38,307 nucleotides of DNA from an uncultured Ruminococcus sp. (GTDB lineage Bacteria; Bacillota; Clostridia; Oscillospirales; Ruminococcaceae): positions 1 to 38,307 of the forward strand of contig ONMB01000013.1 of assembly GCA_900318825.1 (NCBI GenBank). Direction: 5' to 3'. Shown here in pieces: positions 16,156 through 24,486 of this stretch. A program made the translations under genes and the position numbers. Every line of letters starts with the position of its first letter. Positions within the stretch are counted from its first letter, which is position 1. The notes under the pieces are model-generated. The model saw only the letters and a list, made by a program, of their open reading frames with translations. It did not search any database and was not told the origin of the DNA.

Positions 16156-16800
16156 ATGATAGGTTACTATAACTATACTGTTATTCTTACATATATGAGT
16201 CTCGTTTCGTCTGTATTGGGAATTTTTCTGGCGCTCTGCGTCGGTGACTGCGGTCCGCACCCGGAATATGCTATAATCTGCCTTATGGTGTCCGGCTTGT
16301 GCGATATGTTTGACGGCAAGGTCGCAAGGACTAAGAAAAACCGTACCGAGACCGAGAAAAAATTCGGCATACAGATAGACTCGCTGTGTGACGCTGTCTG
16401 TTTCGGAGTTCTCCCGTCTGTTATCGGCTACGCTGTCGGTATGAGAGACTGGGTGGATATCCCCGTTCTGATAATGTTCCCGCTTTGCGCTGTGATAAGA
16501 CTCGCTTATTTCAACGTTAATGAGGAGGACAGGCAGAAGCAGACCGAGGACGCAAGAAAGGTCTATGAGGGACTCCCTGTTACAAGTGTGGCACTGATAC
16601 TGCCCCTGCTTTACAGCTTCCATAAGGACATCGGCAGCGATCGCTTCCCCTGTGTTTACGGCTGTGCGCTGTTCGTTATCGCACTGGCGTTCATAACGCG
16701 CTTCAAGGTCAAGAAGCCCTCGATGAAAACTATGCTCTCATTCATCGGCATAGGCGTTATCGAGCTGATATGGATGCTCTACAAGACCAAGACAAAGTAA
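16156..16800 (+). CDS. pssA: CDP-diacylglycerol-serine O-phosphatidyltransferase
   Basis: A 214-residue integral membrane CDP-alcohol phosphatidyltransferase that makes phosphatidylserine from CDP-diacylglycerol and serine. The catalytic motif spans CDMFDGKVAR to GIQIDSLCDAVCFG (16303-16407), with all Asp residues present. The Arg-to-Gly spacing is 12 rather than 8, which I associate with Gram-positive PssA. Roughly six to eight membrane helices surround it. Start ATG 16156 is chosen because GAGG lies 8 bases upstream and the product then begins MIGYYNYTVILTY, a usual PssA start; ATG 16114 lies almost on the transcript start and lacks an SD sequence. It ends at a strong terminator. Confidence 0.88.
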   Translation: MIGYYNYTVILTYMSLVSSVLGIFLALCVGDCGPHPEYAIICLMVSGLCDMFDGKVARTKKNRTETEKKFGIQIDSLCDAVCFGVLPSVIGYAVGMRDWVDIPVLIMFPLCAVIRLAYFNVNEEDRQKQTEDARKVYEGLPVTSVALILPLLYSFHKDIGSDRFPCVYGCALFVIALAFITRFKVKKPSMKTMLSFIGIGVIELIWMLYKTKTK

Positions 16801-16804
16801 AATT

Positions 16805-16840
16805 AGAGCCATAGAGTATATTCTCTATGGCTCTTTGTTG
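16805..16840 (+). terminator. Terminator of pssA
   Basis: Perfect 12-bp stem AGAGCCATAGAG / CTCTATGGCTCT (16805-16816, 16823-16834), 6-base loop, followed by TTGTTGTT. Confidence 0.88.
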
Positions 16841-16852
16841 TTATCTAACCGC

Positions 16853-16892
16853 AAAAAAGACGGACCACTGGGCATACTCCCACTGATCCGCC
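16853..16892 (-). terminator. Terminator of murA
   Basis: On the minus strand a 14-position stem (one mismatch, two G-T pairs) around GGATCAGTGGG and CCCAGTGGTCC, followed by six T. It lies directly after the murA stop. Confidence 0.75.
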
Positions 16893-16900
16893 TTTAAATA

Positions 16901-18199
16901 TCATACAGCTTCCTTTTTGTCTGACTTGGCTGAAGCCTTGTCCGGAACGCTAACCTTTTCAATATCTGCACCGAGCTCACGGAGCTTGCCTTCCATGCAG
17001 TCGTAGCCGCGCTCGATGTGGAAGATATCCTCAATCTCGGTAATTCCCTGAGCAGCAAGACCTGCAATGATGAGAGCTGCACCGGCTCTGAGGTCGCAAG
17101 CCTTGACAGGTGCGCCGAAGAGCTTTCCGGTACCCTCAACGAGAGCTACCTTACCGTTTACAGTGATATCAGCGCCCATACGTCTGAGCTCGTCAACATA
17201 GCGGAAGCGCTGTTCCCATACGCCTTCTGTGATGATGCTGGTACCCTCAGCAAGAGTGAGGAGGGTAGCGATCTGAGGCTGCATATCTGTCGGGAAACCG
17301 GGGTGTGGAGTAGTCTTGACGTTTGCCTTTACGAGAGGACCTTCGACCCATACTCTGAGGCTGTCGTCGTACTGTTCGATGCTGACGCCTATCTTCTCGA
17401 GCTTCTTTGTGATGGACTCGAGGTGCTTTGGGATAATGTTCTTGATGAGAACGTCGCCCTTTGTAGCAGCGGCTGCGATCATAAATGTACCAGCCTCGAT
17501 CTGATCGGGGATAACAGCGTAAGTTGTGCCGTGGAGGTGCTCAACGCCTCTGATCTTGATAACGTCCGTACCAGCGCCCATGATGTTTGCGCCCATGGAG
17601 TTGAGGAAGTTAGCAAGGTCAACGATGTGAGGTTCCTTGGCAGCATTTTCGATTATAGTGAGCCCTTCTGCCTTTACAGCAGCGAGCATAGCGTTCATAG
17701 TAGCACCGACGGTAACGACGTCGAAGAATATCTGACCGCCTGTGAGCTTATCGGCTGTGAGGTCGATCATACCCTGAGTGAGGGAATAGTTAGCTCCGAG
17801 GGCAGAAAAAGCCTTGAGGTGCTGATCTATCGGGCGGTCGCCGAGGGGACATCCTCCGGGCATAGAAACTCTTGCCTTGTTGAACTTGCCGAGGAGTGCG
17901 CCGAGGAAGTAGTAGGACGCACGCATTTTCCTTGCAGTTTCATAGGGGACGCAGCATTTGTCGATATGGGTAGGATCTATTCTGTAAGTATCCTTTCCGA
18001 TGCACTCCACTTCAGCGCCCATTTCCTTGAGGATACGGAGGCTGATGTTGACATCGCTGATCGAAGGAACGTTCTCGATAACGCAGGGTTCGTCCGAGAG
18101 GATAACTGCCGGAAGGATAGCTACGGCTGCATTCTTAGCACCGCTTATAGTGACCTCGCCTGTGAGACGTCTGCCGCCCTTTATAATAAACTTATCCAA
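16901..18199 (-). CDS. murA: UDP-N-acetylglucosamine 1-carboxyvinyltransferase
   Basis: A 432-residue cytoplasmic enzyme for the first committed step of peptidoglycan synthesis, transferring enolpyruvate from PEP to UDP-GlcNAc. The start MDKFIIKGGRRLTGEVTISG and AKNAAVAILPA are family hallmarks. The catalytic Cys is Cys117 in MPGGCPLGDRP, so the protein is of the fosfomycin-sensitive kind. The conserved PHPGFPTDMQPQ and FRYVDELRRMGAD segments follow. The last 20 residues (KASAKSDKKEAV) are a basic extension. SD AAGGAG is 10 bases upstream. It is the last gene of a minus-strand series after the cyclophilin lipoprotein, 71 bases away, with no strong terminator between, so it is probably read through from there. 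Confidence 0.95.
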   Translation of the reverse strand: MDKFIIKGGRRLTGEVTISGAKNAAVAILPAVILSDEPCVIENVPSISDVNISLRILKEMGAEVECIGKDTYRIDPTHIDKCCVPYETARKMRASYYFLGALLGKFNKARVSMPGGCPLGDRPIDQHLKAFSALGANYSLTQGMIDLTADKLTGGQIFFDVVTVGATMNAMLAAVKAEGLTIIENAAKEPHIVDLANFLNSMGANIMGAGTDVIKIRGVEHLHGTTYAVIPDQIEAGTFMIAAAATKGDVLIKNIIPKHLESITKKLEKIGVSIEQYDDSLRVWVEGPLVKANVKTTPHPGFPTDMQPQIATLLTLAEGTSIITEGVWEQRFRYVDELRRMGADITVNGKVALVEGTGKLFGAPVKACDLRAGAALIIAGLAAQGITEIEDIFHIERGYDCMEGKLRELGADIEKVSVPDKASAKSDKKEAV

Positions 18200-18270
18200 T
18201 TGAATTCTCTCCTTATTTTTCAGGATTGTATATATCTGCTCCTGAACTTCTTTCTTTTGTTTTAAATATA

Positions 18271-19182
18271 TTATTCAGCAGAAGTATCCTCTGATGTTTC
18301 TTCGGAAGAAGCTGCTGTGTCTGAACTTTCCTGTGCTGATGCATCGGAGGAAGCCTCAGATGATGCCTCCTGAGAAGCGGCAGCGGTAGTAGTCTCGCCG
18401 GTACTGTAATCTGTGATGTACCATTTGAGTTCTTCGCCGTCATACTCGCCGACGGTCATTGATTCGATGACAACGTCCTTGAGGGGCTTGTCGTTCTGAT
18501 CTGTCTCGACCTGCTGTAACTTATATACAATATCGAGTCCTTCAAATACCTGACCGAATACGGTATAGCCGCCGTCGAGCCACGGAGCACCGCCTGTCTT
18601 GAGGTAAGCAGCCTTAGCAGCAGCCGGGTAATCAGTCGGGAACTGTGATTCTTTTAACTGTTGACCGGTTACAATATAGAACTGGCTTCCGTTGGTCGAA
18701 GTAGCGCCGCTGTTTGCATAGGCAACGGCACCTGAAACGTGTATGAGGTGGGGATCGGTACCGCCGTCGAAGCGTTCACCGTATATGGACTCGCCGCCCA
18801 TACCGGTACCGGTGGGATCGCCGCCCTGTATCATAAAGTTGTTGATTATTCTGTGGAAGATGATGCCGTTATAGTAGTTTTTCTCAGCAAGACCGAGAAT
18901 ATTCTCGACACCCTTTTCGGCATATTCGGGGAAGAGCTTGATCTTGATATCGCCGTAATCCTTGACCTTGATGACAATGATCTTTTCGCCCTTTTCCGGA
19001 GCAGTATAGTTTCTGACATCTTCGCCGAAAACGAGATTTGAAGATTTAGAAGAAGCGGCAGCAGAACTGGTAGAAGCTGTTGTTTTGCTGTCTGAAACGC
19101 TGATATTCTTCTGACCGCAGCCTGCGAAAGCTGTTGTCAGGGCAAAGCAGCAAACGATTGCCGCGATATTCTTTTTTAACAT
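18271..19182 (-). CDS. Cyclophilin-type peptidyl-prolyl isomerase lipoprotein
   Basis: A 303-residue surface lipoprotein. The signal sequence ends FAGC (Cys22). A Ser-rich linker leads to a cyclophilin domain (about 65-245) with the active-site stretch GIIFHRIINNFMIQGGDPTG (Arg and Gln of catalysis present), GAVAYANSG, GSQFYIVTGQ and GYTVFGQVFEGLD. It would catalyse cis-trans isomerisation of Xaa-Pro bonds during folding of exported proteins. The last 45 residues are Ser/Thr/Ala/Glu rich, a flexible acidic tail. It lies between a second, degenerate cyclophilin (upstream) and murA (downstream). Confidence 0.93.
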   Translation of the reverse strand: MLKKNIAAIVCCFALTTAFAGCGQKNISVSDSKTTASTSSAAASSKSSNLVFGEDVRNYTAPEKGEKIIVIKVKDYGDIKIKLFPEYAEKGVENILGLAEKNYYNGIIFHRIINNFMIQGGDPTGTGMGGESIYGERFDGGTDPHLIHVSGAVAYANSGATSTNGSQFYIVTGQQLKESQFPTDYPAAAKAAYLKTGGAPWLDGGYTVFGQVFEGLDIVYKLQQVETDQNDKPLKDVVIESMTVGEYDGEELKWYITDYSTGETTTAAASQEASSEASSDASAQESSDTAASSEETSEDTSAE

Positions 19183-19250
19183 TAAAATGTCACTCCCTGA
19201 AAATAATTATCTTGGGATCAAGTGATCGATATAAACATTCCAACCCAATT

Positions 19251-19279
19251 ATTATACTACAAAAGCTCTGCTTTGTAAA
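19251..19279 (-). promoter_or_regulatory. Promoter of the cyclophilin lipoprotein gene
   Basis: On the minus strand TTTACA (19279-19274), spacer 17, TATAAT (19256-19251). Confidence 0.65.
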
Positions 19280-19353
19280 TAGCCTGCGTTTATTTTTGTA
19301 ACAATCGGGCAAACCGACTCACCAAAACAGGCACATTATATTATAATCTGCTG

Positions 19354-20169
19354 TTATCTGGAAGAATTGCTTGAAGGTTCGGCAGACGTATATTTTTCTA
19401 TTTTTACTGAATTTATCTTAACTTCTTCGGCAGGGGCATCGTATTTACCTGTATCCTTTGTTTCGAGTGATGCGAGCTTATCCACTACATCAAAGCCCTC
19501 GTAGGTCTGACCGATAATGGTGACCTGCTGCGAAAAATTGGGTATACCGCCCTTTTCGATGAATGTATCGGCGAGTTTTTTGCTGACAGAAGACTCCCTG
19601 ATCTCAGCGCTGAACTCCTCATCGAACTTGACGGAGTTGAGGAGAGTAAAGCGGCTTCCTACATAATATGTGCCGCCGCCGAGGAGCTTCTGCTTGAATG
19701 TCTGCTCGTAGGTATTGCTGAAGAGACAAACAGCACCTCTGAAGGGCCAGAGGTTCTGGTGGAGCTCTCTTTTTATACGCTCCTGATCCTGTGAAAAGCC
19801 GCCGTCTACGGAGCCGTCCGGTTTTGAGGAGCCCATAGAGGAGTAAGCGCCTTTTTTGGAGTCGAAGACATAGGTGCCGTCGTAATAGCCCTTCTCGGCG
19901 AGAGAAATGAAATTAGCGACAGCATTTGGCGAATATTCGGGGTATAACCTGAACCTGAACTCGCCGAGGGTAGTGTCCACGACAGCGATGGTATCGCCGT
20001 CCTTTGGAGCTTCGAGCTGGACGAGCTGCATGGTGCCGAGGTCGATAGTTATAGACTGATTGTTGTTGCGTTCTCTTTCGTTTGAGATGAGCATGAGAGC
20101 GATCGAAAGAGCGCCCATAACAAGGGACATGATAATGATAAGTTTTCCAAAATTACTCTTTCGCGTCAT
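19354..20169 (-). CDS. Membrane-anchored degenerate cyclophilin-fold protein
   Basis: A 271-residue protein with an N-terminal membrane anchor (about 9-28, no lipobox) and an outer cyclophilin-like domain (about 58-262). The fold is recognisable from VVDTTLGEFRFRLYPEYSPNAVAN, SLAEKGYYDG, GAVCLF and VTIIGQTYEGFDVVDKL, which align with the neighbouring cyclophilin. The active site does not: where FHR...QGGDP should be, the sequence reads YVFDSKKGAYSSMGSSKPDG (100-119), so the catalytic Arg and Gln are missing. It may bind proline-containing segments without isomerising them. The C-terminus is Ser rich. It lies in the same orientation as the active cyclophilin 171 bases further on. Confidence 0.8.
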   Translation of the reverse strand: MTRKSNFGKLIIIMSLVMGALSIALMLISNERERNNNQSITIDLGTMQLVQLEAPKDGDTIAVVDTTLGEFRFRLYPEYSPNAVANFISLAEKGYYDGTYVFDSKKGAYSSMGSSKPDGSVDGGFSQDQERIKRELHQNLWPFRGAVCLFSNTYEQTFKQKLLGGGTYYVGSRFTLLNSVKFDEEFSAEIRESSVSKKLADTFIEKGGIPNFSQQVTIIGQTYEGFDVVDKLASLETKDTGKYDAPAEEVKINSVKIEKYTSAEPSSNSSR

Positions 20170-20202
20170 TCATACAACCTCACAGTCCGGATACATAATG
20201 TA

Positions 20203-20231
20203 ATTATAATATATTATTAGCGATTTGTCAA
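20203..20231 (-). promoter_or_regulatory. Consensus promoter of the degenerate cyclophilin gene
   Basis: On the minus strand TTGACA (20231-20226), spacer 17, TATAAT (20208-20203): a perfect match to the housekeeping consensus. Confidence 0.8.
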
Positions 20232-20314
20232 TATTTATTTTAGTTTTTACAGGAAATCAGGTCGTTTTATGGAGAGAACGGGCGGTGATGTTCCTGACAG
20301 TAATAATGTACAAC

Positions 20315-20340
20315 AAAAACGGACCGCTGATGCGGTCCGT
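20315..20340 (-). terminator. Terminator of the SipW-like gene
   Basis: Perfect 9-bp stem ACGGACCGC / GCGGTCCGT (20319-20327, 20332-20340), 4-base loop, followed on the minus strand by a run of T. Confidence 0.88.
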
Positions 20341-20346
20341 GAGCTA

Positions 20347-21534
20347 TCAGAGCTTTTTCTTCTCGTTCTCGATGAGCTGGAGAAGATCGTCGACTGACAT
20401 ATCGGATACGGGCTTCTTCTTGGAAACGGCTGTATCTGTTTTTCTGAGAATATCCGTAATATCGGGAGTTGCGGACTTCTTTGCGCCTGCCGGAGCAGCG
20501 GACTGGCTTCTGAGAGGAGTGCTTCTCGGAATCTCGTCCTTGGACATCTCAGCGAGCTGAGTCTTGGAAAGTATACCTGTGTTGTCCGGAACAGAGGGTT
20601 TGTTCTCCTCAGCGGAGCCCTTTACGCTGAATGAGCCTGTTCTCTCGGCTTCGGCAGTCTTTCTGAGCATTTCCTCACGGAGAGCGTCAGCGGTGGGGGC
20701 AGTCGATGATGAACCGCCTACGTTCTTAGCGGCAAATGTGGATTCAGCAGAGCGCTGAGCTCTGAACTGTACAGTACGTTCTTTTTCCTTCTGATAAGGA
20801 GAGTCGGGATTTACCTTCTTCTGGCTGAAATTCTCAGCGATGGACATCTTCTTTCGTTCGAGCTCATCGCTGGGCTGTATTTCCTGATTAGCCTCGAAGA
20901 GCGGATTTGCAGACTTGACGTGTGAACGCACCTGAGGAGCCTTTCCTGCTTCCTCATCGTATTCGTAGAAATCGAAGTTCTCATCGTCGTCATCTTCCTT
21001 GGAGGAAGCTATCTTTGCGATGAGGAGTGCAACAAGGATAACGCAGGGGAGGATAAGAAGGAGGAGTATTCCTTTTATAGAGGTCGTAAATCTGATGAAA
21101 GCGCCGAGGTCCTTGCTCTCGGGATAACCGGAGCATACTGCGAGGATATCGCTTTTGCTGATAGTGCCGGAGCCGTCTGCGCCGCCCTTGTCTATGTGGG
21201 AAGCGTCCTTTGTGCCGTACTTGTTGTTCACGCTGTCAGCATTGATGATCTCACGGAGGCGGTATTCGCCGTTGCCGTCAGCGGGCTTGCAGAGAACTAT
21301 CTGACCGTTGGTGATACTTTGGTTTTTAGCGCTTTTAGCGATGAGAGCAGCGCCTTCATTGACGTAGCTGCCCATGTTGTCCTTTTTGTCAACGACGTAG
21401 ATGTATCGTCCGAGGATATTGGGGATTTTATCATTGGAGAAAGCGATATTTGTCACGACAGAGCTGAGTATAGCTGCGAGGCAAACTATCACAATAAAAA
21501 TTTTAAGTATCGAGAAACCTTTTTTCTTTTCCAT
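20347..21534 (-). CDS. SipW-type signal-peptidase-like protein without catalytic residues, with long cytoplasmic tail
   Basis: A 395-residue membrane protein. TM1 is about 10-31, an outer domain about 32-152, TM2 about 154-175, then an acidic DDDDENFDFYEYDEE stretch and a 220-residue low-complexity cytoplasmic tail rich in Ser, Lys, Glu and Ala, ending LLQLIENEKKKL. The outer domain follows the plan of ER/SipW-type signal peptidases: GRYIYVV, then the site of the SGSM motif, GAALIAKS, NGQIVLCKP, the REII strand, YGTKDASHID and GAFIRFTTSIKGILLLLILP. The catalytic Ser is not there (DKKDNM at 49-54) and the His of the xHRI motif is Arg (YRLREI at 91-96). It cannot be a normal signal peptidase. 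The homology is from motif order, not a search. Confidence 0.72.
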   Translation of the reverse strand: MEKKKGFSILKIFIVIVCLAAILSSVVTNIAFSNDKIPNILGRYIYVVDKKDNMGSYVNEGAALIAKSAKNQSITNGQIVLCKPADGNGEYRLREIINADSVNNKYGTKDASHIDKGGADGSGTISKSDILAVCSGYPESKDLGAFIRFTTSIKGILLLLILPCVILVALLIAKIASSKEDDDDENFDFYEYDEEAGKAPQVRSHVKSANPLFEANQEIQPSDELERKKMSIAENFSQKKVNPDSPYQKEKERTVQFRAQRSAESTFAAKNVGGSSSTAPTADALREEMLRKTAEAERTGSFSVKGSAEENKPSVPDNTGILSKTQLAEMSKDEIPRSTPLRSQSAAPAGAKKSATPDITDILRKTDTAVSKKKPVSDMSVDDLLQLIENEKKKL

Positions 21535-21614
21535 AGCAGATCATTTCCTTTTCTTTTTCGTTTTTGCAGTCGTTCTTTTGTTACACTATCTTCCTCAAAG
21601 CGGAAGATAAGTTT

Positions 21615-21643
21615 ATTATATCACATATCTCATCAGATTTCAA
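21615..21643 (-). promoter_or_regulatory. Promoter of the SipW-like gene
   Basis: On the minus strand TTGAAA (21643-21638), spacer 17, TATAAT (21620-21615) preceded by TGA (extended -10). Confidence 0.75.
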
Positions 21644-21853
21644 ATATTTTTGATGTTTTATTTTTTAAAAATATCATTCTCCTATTTAAATGCACTTCTT
21701 GTTGTTAAAATCCACTAAAAATTATTGTGAAATTCTTCCGTTTCGTCGTTCTGCACAATAGAGGGCGGCAGTATCACAGGCGTTTCGCGGCTTGCTTTGG
21801 TGCATTTTCGCAATATGTAAATTTTGCGGATAAATATTTGTTGAAATATACAG

Positions 21854-21882
21854 TTGAAATAATTGATAAAACATAGTATAAT
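21854..21882 (+). promoter_or_regulatory. Promoter of glgP
   Basis: TTGAAA at 21854-21859, spacer 17, TATAAT at 21877-21882. The transcript would begin near 21890 and have a leader of about 110 bases. Confidence 0.75.
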
Positions 21883-22000
21883 ATGAAATATACCGCGTGT
21901 AATCGTCTTTGGCGGCACATGGCTGCCGGTTCTTAACGGGGATATTGGTTATACGCGCTGTAATATAGCCGCACCGTCTGCGGCAGAATGGAGTTTTTAT

Positions 22001-24409
22001 ATGGCTAACAAGAAGATCAATCCCTTGATGAGATCCATCAGAGAAGAATTTCCCAGAAAATTACAGCTTTTATACAGCGTTTCTCCTGAAGAGGCTTCTG
22101 ATAAACAGGTATATCAGGTACTTTCCTCTATCATAGTTGAGATACTTGCTGCAAAACGCCAGAGTTTCATCAACCATACCCATTCAGTAGGCGGAAAACA
22201 GGTCTATTACCTTTCAATGGAGTTCCTTATGGGACGCTCCCTCAAGACAAGTCTCTACAACCTCGAGCTTGCCGAAGATGTCAAGGCTATGCTCAAGGAA
22301 TACGATATAAATCTCGATAAGATATACGAGCACGAACCCGATGCCGGTCTCGGAAACGGCGGCCTCGGACGTCTCGCAGCCTGCTACCTCGACGGCCTCG
22401 CTACAACAGGCTTCCCCGCTATGGGATACTCTATCTGCTATGAATACGGTATATTCCAGCAGAAACTCGAGGACGGCTGGCAGACCGAGCTCCCCGATAA
22501 CTGGCTGCCCGGCGGCTCAGTATGGCTCGTTCCCAAGCCCGAGCTCGCTATCGACATTCACTTCGAGGGCGACCTCCAGGAATACTGGGACAACCAGTAT
22601 CACTATATCTCCCATGTAAACTACAACACCGTTGTGGCTACTCCTTACGATATGTACGTTGCAGGCTACGGCGGCGACGGCGTTTCAGTTCTCCGACTCT
22701 GGTCCGCTAAGGCTCCCAACTTCAATATGGAGATGTTCAACAAGGGCAAGTACGATCAGGCGCTCGCTCAGAACTCTATCGCAAACGCTATATCCAAGAT
22801 ACTCTACCCCAACGATAACCACAACGAGGGCAAGAGCCTCCGTCTCCGCCAGCAGTATTTCCTCTGCGCGGCTTCTATCGGCGACATCGTAAACACACAC
22901 ATGAACGTTTACGGCACTCTTGAGAACCTCGCTGACAAGGTAGCTATCCACATCAACGATACCCACCCGACTCTCGCTATCCCCGAGCTCATGAGAATAC
23001 TCCTCGATGACTGCGGCTACGGCTGGGATCAGGCTTGGGACATCGTTACTCACACCTTTGCCTATACAAACCACACTGTTATGGCTGAGGCTCTCGAGAA
23101 GTGGGACGTTAACCTCGTCAAGACCATTATCCCGCGTATCTTCTCTATCATCGTTGAGATCAACAACCGCTACTGCCAGTCCCTCATGGAGAGAAACGGC
23201 TACGACAGCGCAAAGACCACCCGTATGTCCATCATCAAGGACAACACTATCCATATGGCTACTCTCTGCGTTGCTGCATCACACAGCGTAAACGGCGTAT
23301 CCAAGCTCCATTCCGAGATCATCAAGCAGTCCGTTTTCCACGATGAATACGAGAACACTCCCGAGAAGTTCAAGAACGTAACCAACGGTATCGCTTACAG
23401 AAGATGGCTCTATCAGTCCAATCCCGGACTCACAAAGCTCCTTTCCGATACTATCGGTCCCAAGTTCATCAAGGACGCTGAGGAGCTCTCAAATCTCAAG
23501 AAGTTCGAGAACGACGAGGAGGTGCTCAACAAGCTCCTCGAGGTCAAGAAGCTCAGCAAGGAGAGCTTTGCAAACTATGTAAAGCGCGAGAGCGGAATTA
23601 TCCTCAATACAGACAGCATTTTCGACGTTCAGGTAAAGCGTCTCCACGAATACAAGAGACAGCACCTCAACGTTATGAATATACTCACAGACTACGCTTA
23701 CCTCCTCAATAACCCCGACGCTCCCTTCACTCCCAAGACCTACATCTTCGCAGCAAAGGCAGCTCCGGGCTACTATCTCGCAAAGCAGATCATCAAGATG
23801 ATCTGGGCTATCTCCGAGGAGATAAGAAAGAACCCGAAGATAAGCCAGAAATTACAGGTCATCTTCCTCGAGAACTACTGCGTTACTCTCTCCGAACACC
23901 TTATGCCTGCCGCTGATATCTCCGAGCAGATCTCACTTGCCGGCACAGAGGCTTCCGGTACAGGCTGCATGAAGCTGATGCTCAACGGAGCTATCACCCT
24001 CGGTACTCTCGACGGTGCAAACATCGAGATCAGAGAGGCTTGCGGTGAGGACAACATCGTTATCTTTGGCATGACAACTCCCGAGGTCAACGATCTCAGG
24101 GCAAGAGGCTATAATCCGACTGATTACTTCAACAACGACGGACGTATCCACGAGGCTATCGAGCGTATGTACCACGGTATAAACGGCTGCACATTCAACG
24201 ATGTTGCAAACTCGCTCAAGGATAAGGATCCCTATATGGTACTCGCTGATTACGACAGTTACAGAAACGCTCAGCAGTACATCACAGAATGCTATAACGA
24301 CAAGCTGAAATGGGCAAAGATGTCACTCAACAACATCGCCGGCGCAGGTATCTTCTCTGCCGACCGTGCGGTTACAGAGTATGCAGACAATATCTGGCAC
24401 CTCAGATGA
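22001..24409 (+). CDS. glgP: Glycogen/starch/maltodextrin phosphorylase
   Basis: An 802-residue cytoplasmic enzyme releasing glucose 1-phosphate from alpha-1,4-glucan ends; length matches the family. Clear landmarks are EPDAGLGNGGLGRLAACYLD, HINDTHPTLAIPELMR, the lysine region FDVQVKRLHEYKRQ, and the pyridoxal-phosphate segment EASGTGCMKLMLNG. The PLP lysine is in GCMK; most phosphorylases have Asn where this one has Cys (GTGNMKFM is usual). Codons end strongly in C (CTC, ATC, AAC), more than in neighbouring genes, which suggests high expression. GGAG lies 7 bases before the ATG. A terminator follows, and a GH13 enzyme acting on related glucans comes next, so both probably serve storage-glycan or maltodextrin breakdown. 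Confidence 0.96.
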   Translation: MANKKINPLMRSIREEFPRKLQLLYSVSPEEASDKQVYQVLSSIIVEILAAKRQSFINHTHSVGGKQVYYLSMEFLMGRSLKTSLYNLELAEDVKAMLKEYDINLDKIYEHEPDAGLGNGGLGRLAACYLDGLATTGFPAMGYSICYEYGIFQQKLEDGWQTELPDNWLPGGSVWLVPKPELAIDIHFEGDLQEYWDNQYHYISHVNYNTVVATPYDMYVAGYGGDGVSVLRLWSAKAPNFNMEMFNKGKYDQALAQNSIANAISKILYPNDNHNEGKSLRLRQQYFLCAASIGDIVNTHMNVYGTLENLADKVAIHINDTHPTLAIPELMRILLDDCGYGWDQAWDIVTHTFAYTNHTVMAEALEKWDVNLVKTIIPRIFSIIVEINNRYCQSLMERNGYDSAKTTRMSIIKDNTIHMATLCVAASHSVNGVSKLHSEIIKQSVFHDEYENTPEKFKNVTNGIAYRRWLYQSNPGLTKLLSDTIGPKFIKDAEELSNLKKFENDEEVLNKLLEVKKLSKESFANYVKRESGIILNTDSIFDVQVKRLHEYKRQHLNVMNILTDYAYLLNNPDAPFTPKTYIFAAKAAPGYYLAKQIIKMIWAISEEIRKNPKISQKLQVIFLENYCVTLSEHLMPAADISEQISLAGTEASGTGCMKLMLNGAITLGTLDGANIEIREACGEDNIVIFGMTTPEVNDLRARGYNPTDYFNNDGRIHEAIERMYHGINGCTFNDVANSLKDKDPYMVLADYDSYRNAQQYITECYNDKLKWAKMSLNNIAGAGIFSADRAVTEYADNIWHLR

Positions 24410-24415
24410 GCTTGA

Positions 24416-24443
24416 AGAGGGCGGACGCTTCCGCCCTCTTTTC
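24416..24443 (+). terminator. Terminator of glgP
   Basis: Perfect 10-bp stem AGAGGGCGGA / TCCGCCCTCT (24416-24425, 24430-24439), 4-base loop, followed by TTTT. Some read-through into the GH13 gene is likely because I see no clear promoter in the 40 bases before its start. Confidence 0.85.
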
Positions 24444-24486
24444 CGGTTAAATACAGACTTTAAAATCTATCATGGAGACGATCACT

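Larger units (their letters stand above)
21535..22000. other. Divergent control region between SipW-like gene and glgP
   Basis: A 466-base non-coding stretch. It holds a minus-strand promoter at 21615-21643 and a plus-strand promoter at 21854-21882 (both listed), with about 210 AT-rich bases between them in which I see no ORF or repeat worth naming. The glgP leader is about 110 bases long and ends in a small hairpin GCCGCA / TGCGGC (21968-21984) immediately before the GGAG of glgP, which could influence translation. Confidence 0.6.

Noticed and set aside
18219-18246. Inverted repeat TTCAGGA / TCCTGAA between the cyclophilin gene and murA
   Set aside because: Only 7 bp with a 14-base loop and no T run; too weak for a terminator or attenuator call.
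17018-18265. Long plus-strand frame of 415 residues opposite murA
   Set aside because: The minus-strand frame is an unmistakable MurA with catalytic Cys; the plus frame has an atypical Ser/Cys/Asp-rich composition.
20225-20233. Second Spo0A-like box (TTTGTCAAT)
   Set aside because: It is the complement of the consensus -35 TTGACA of the cyclophilin-like gene and fails the last position of the box.
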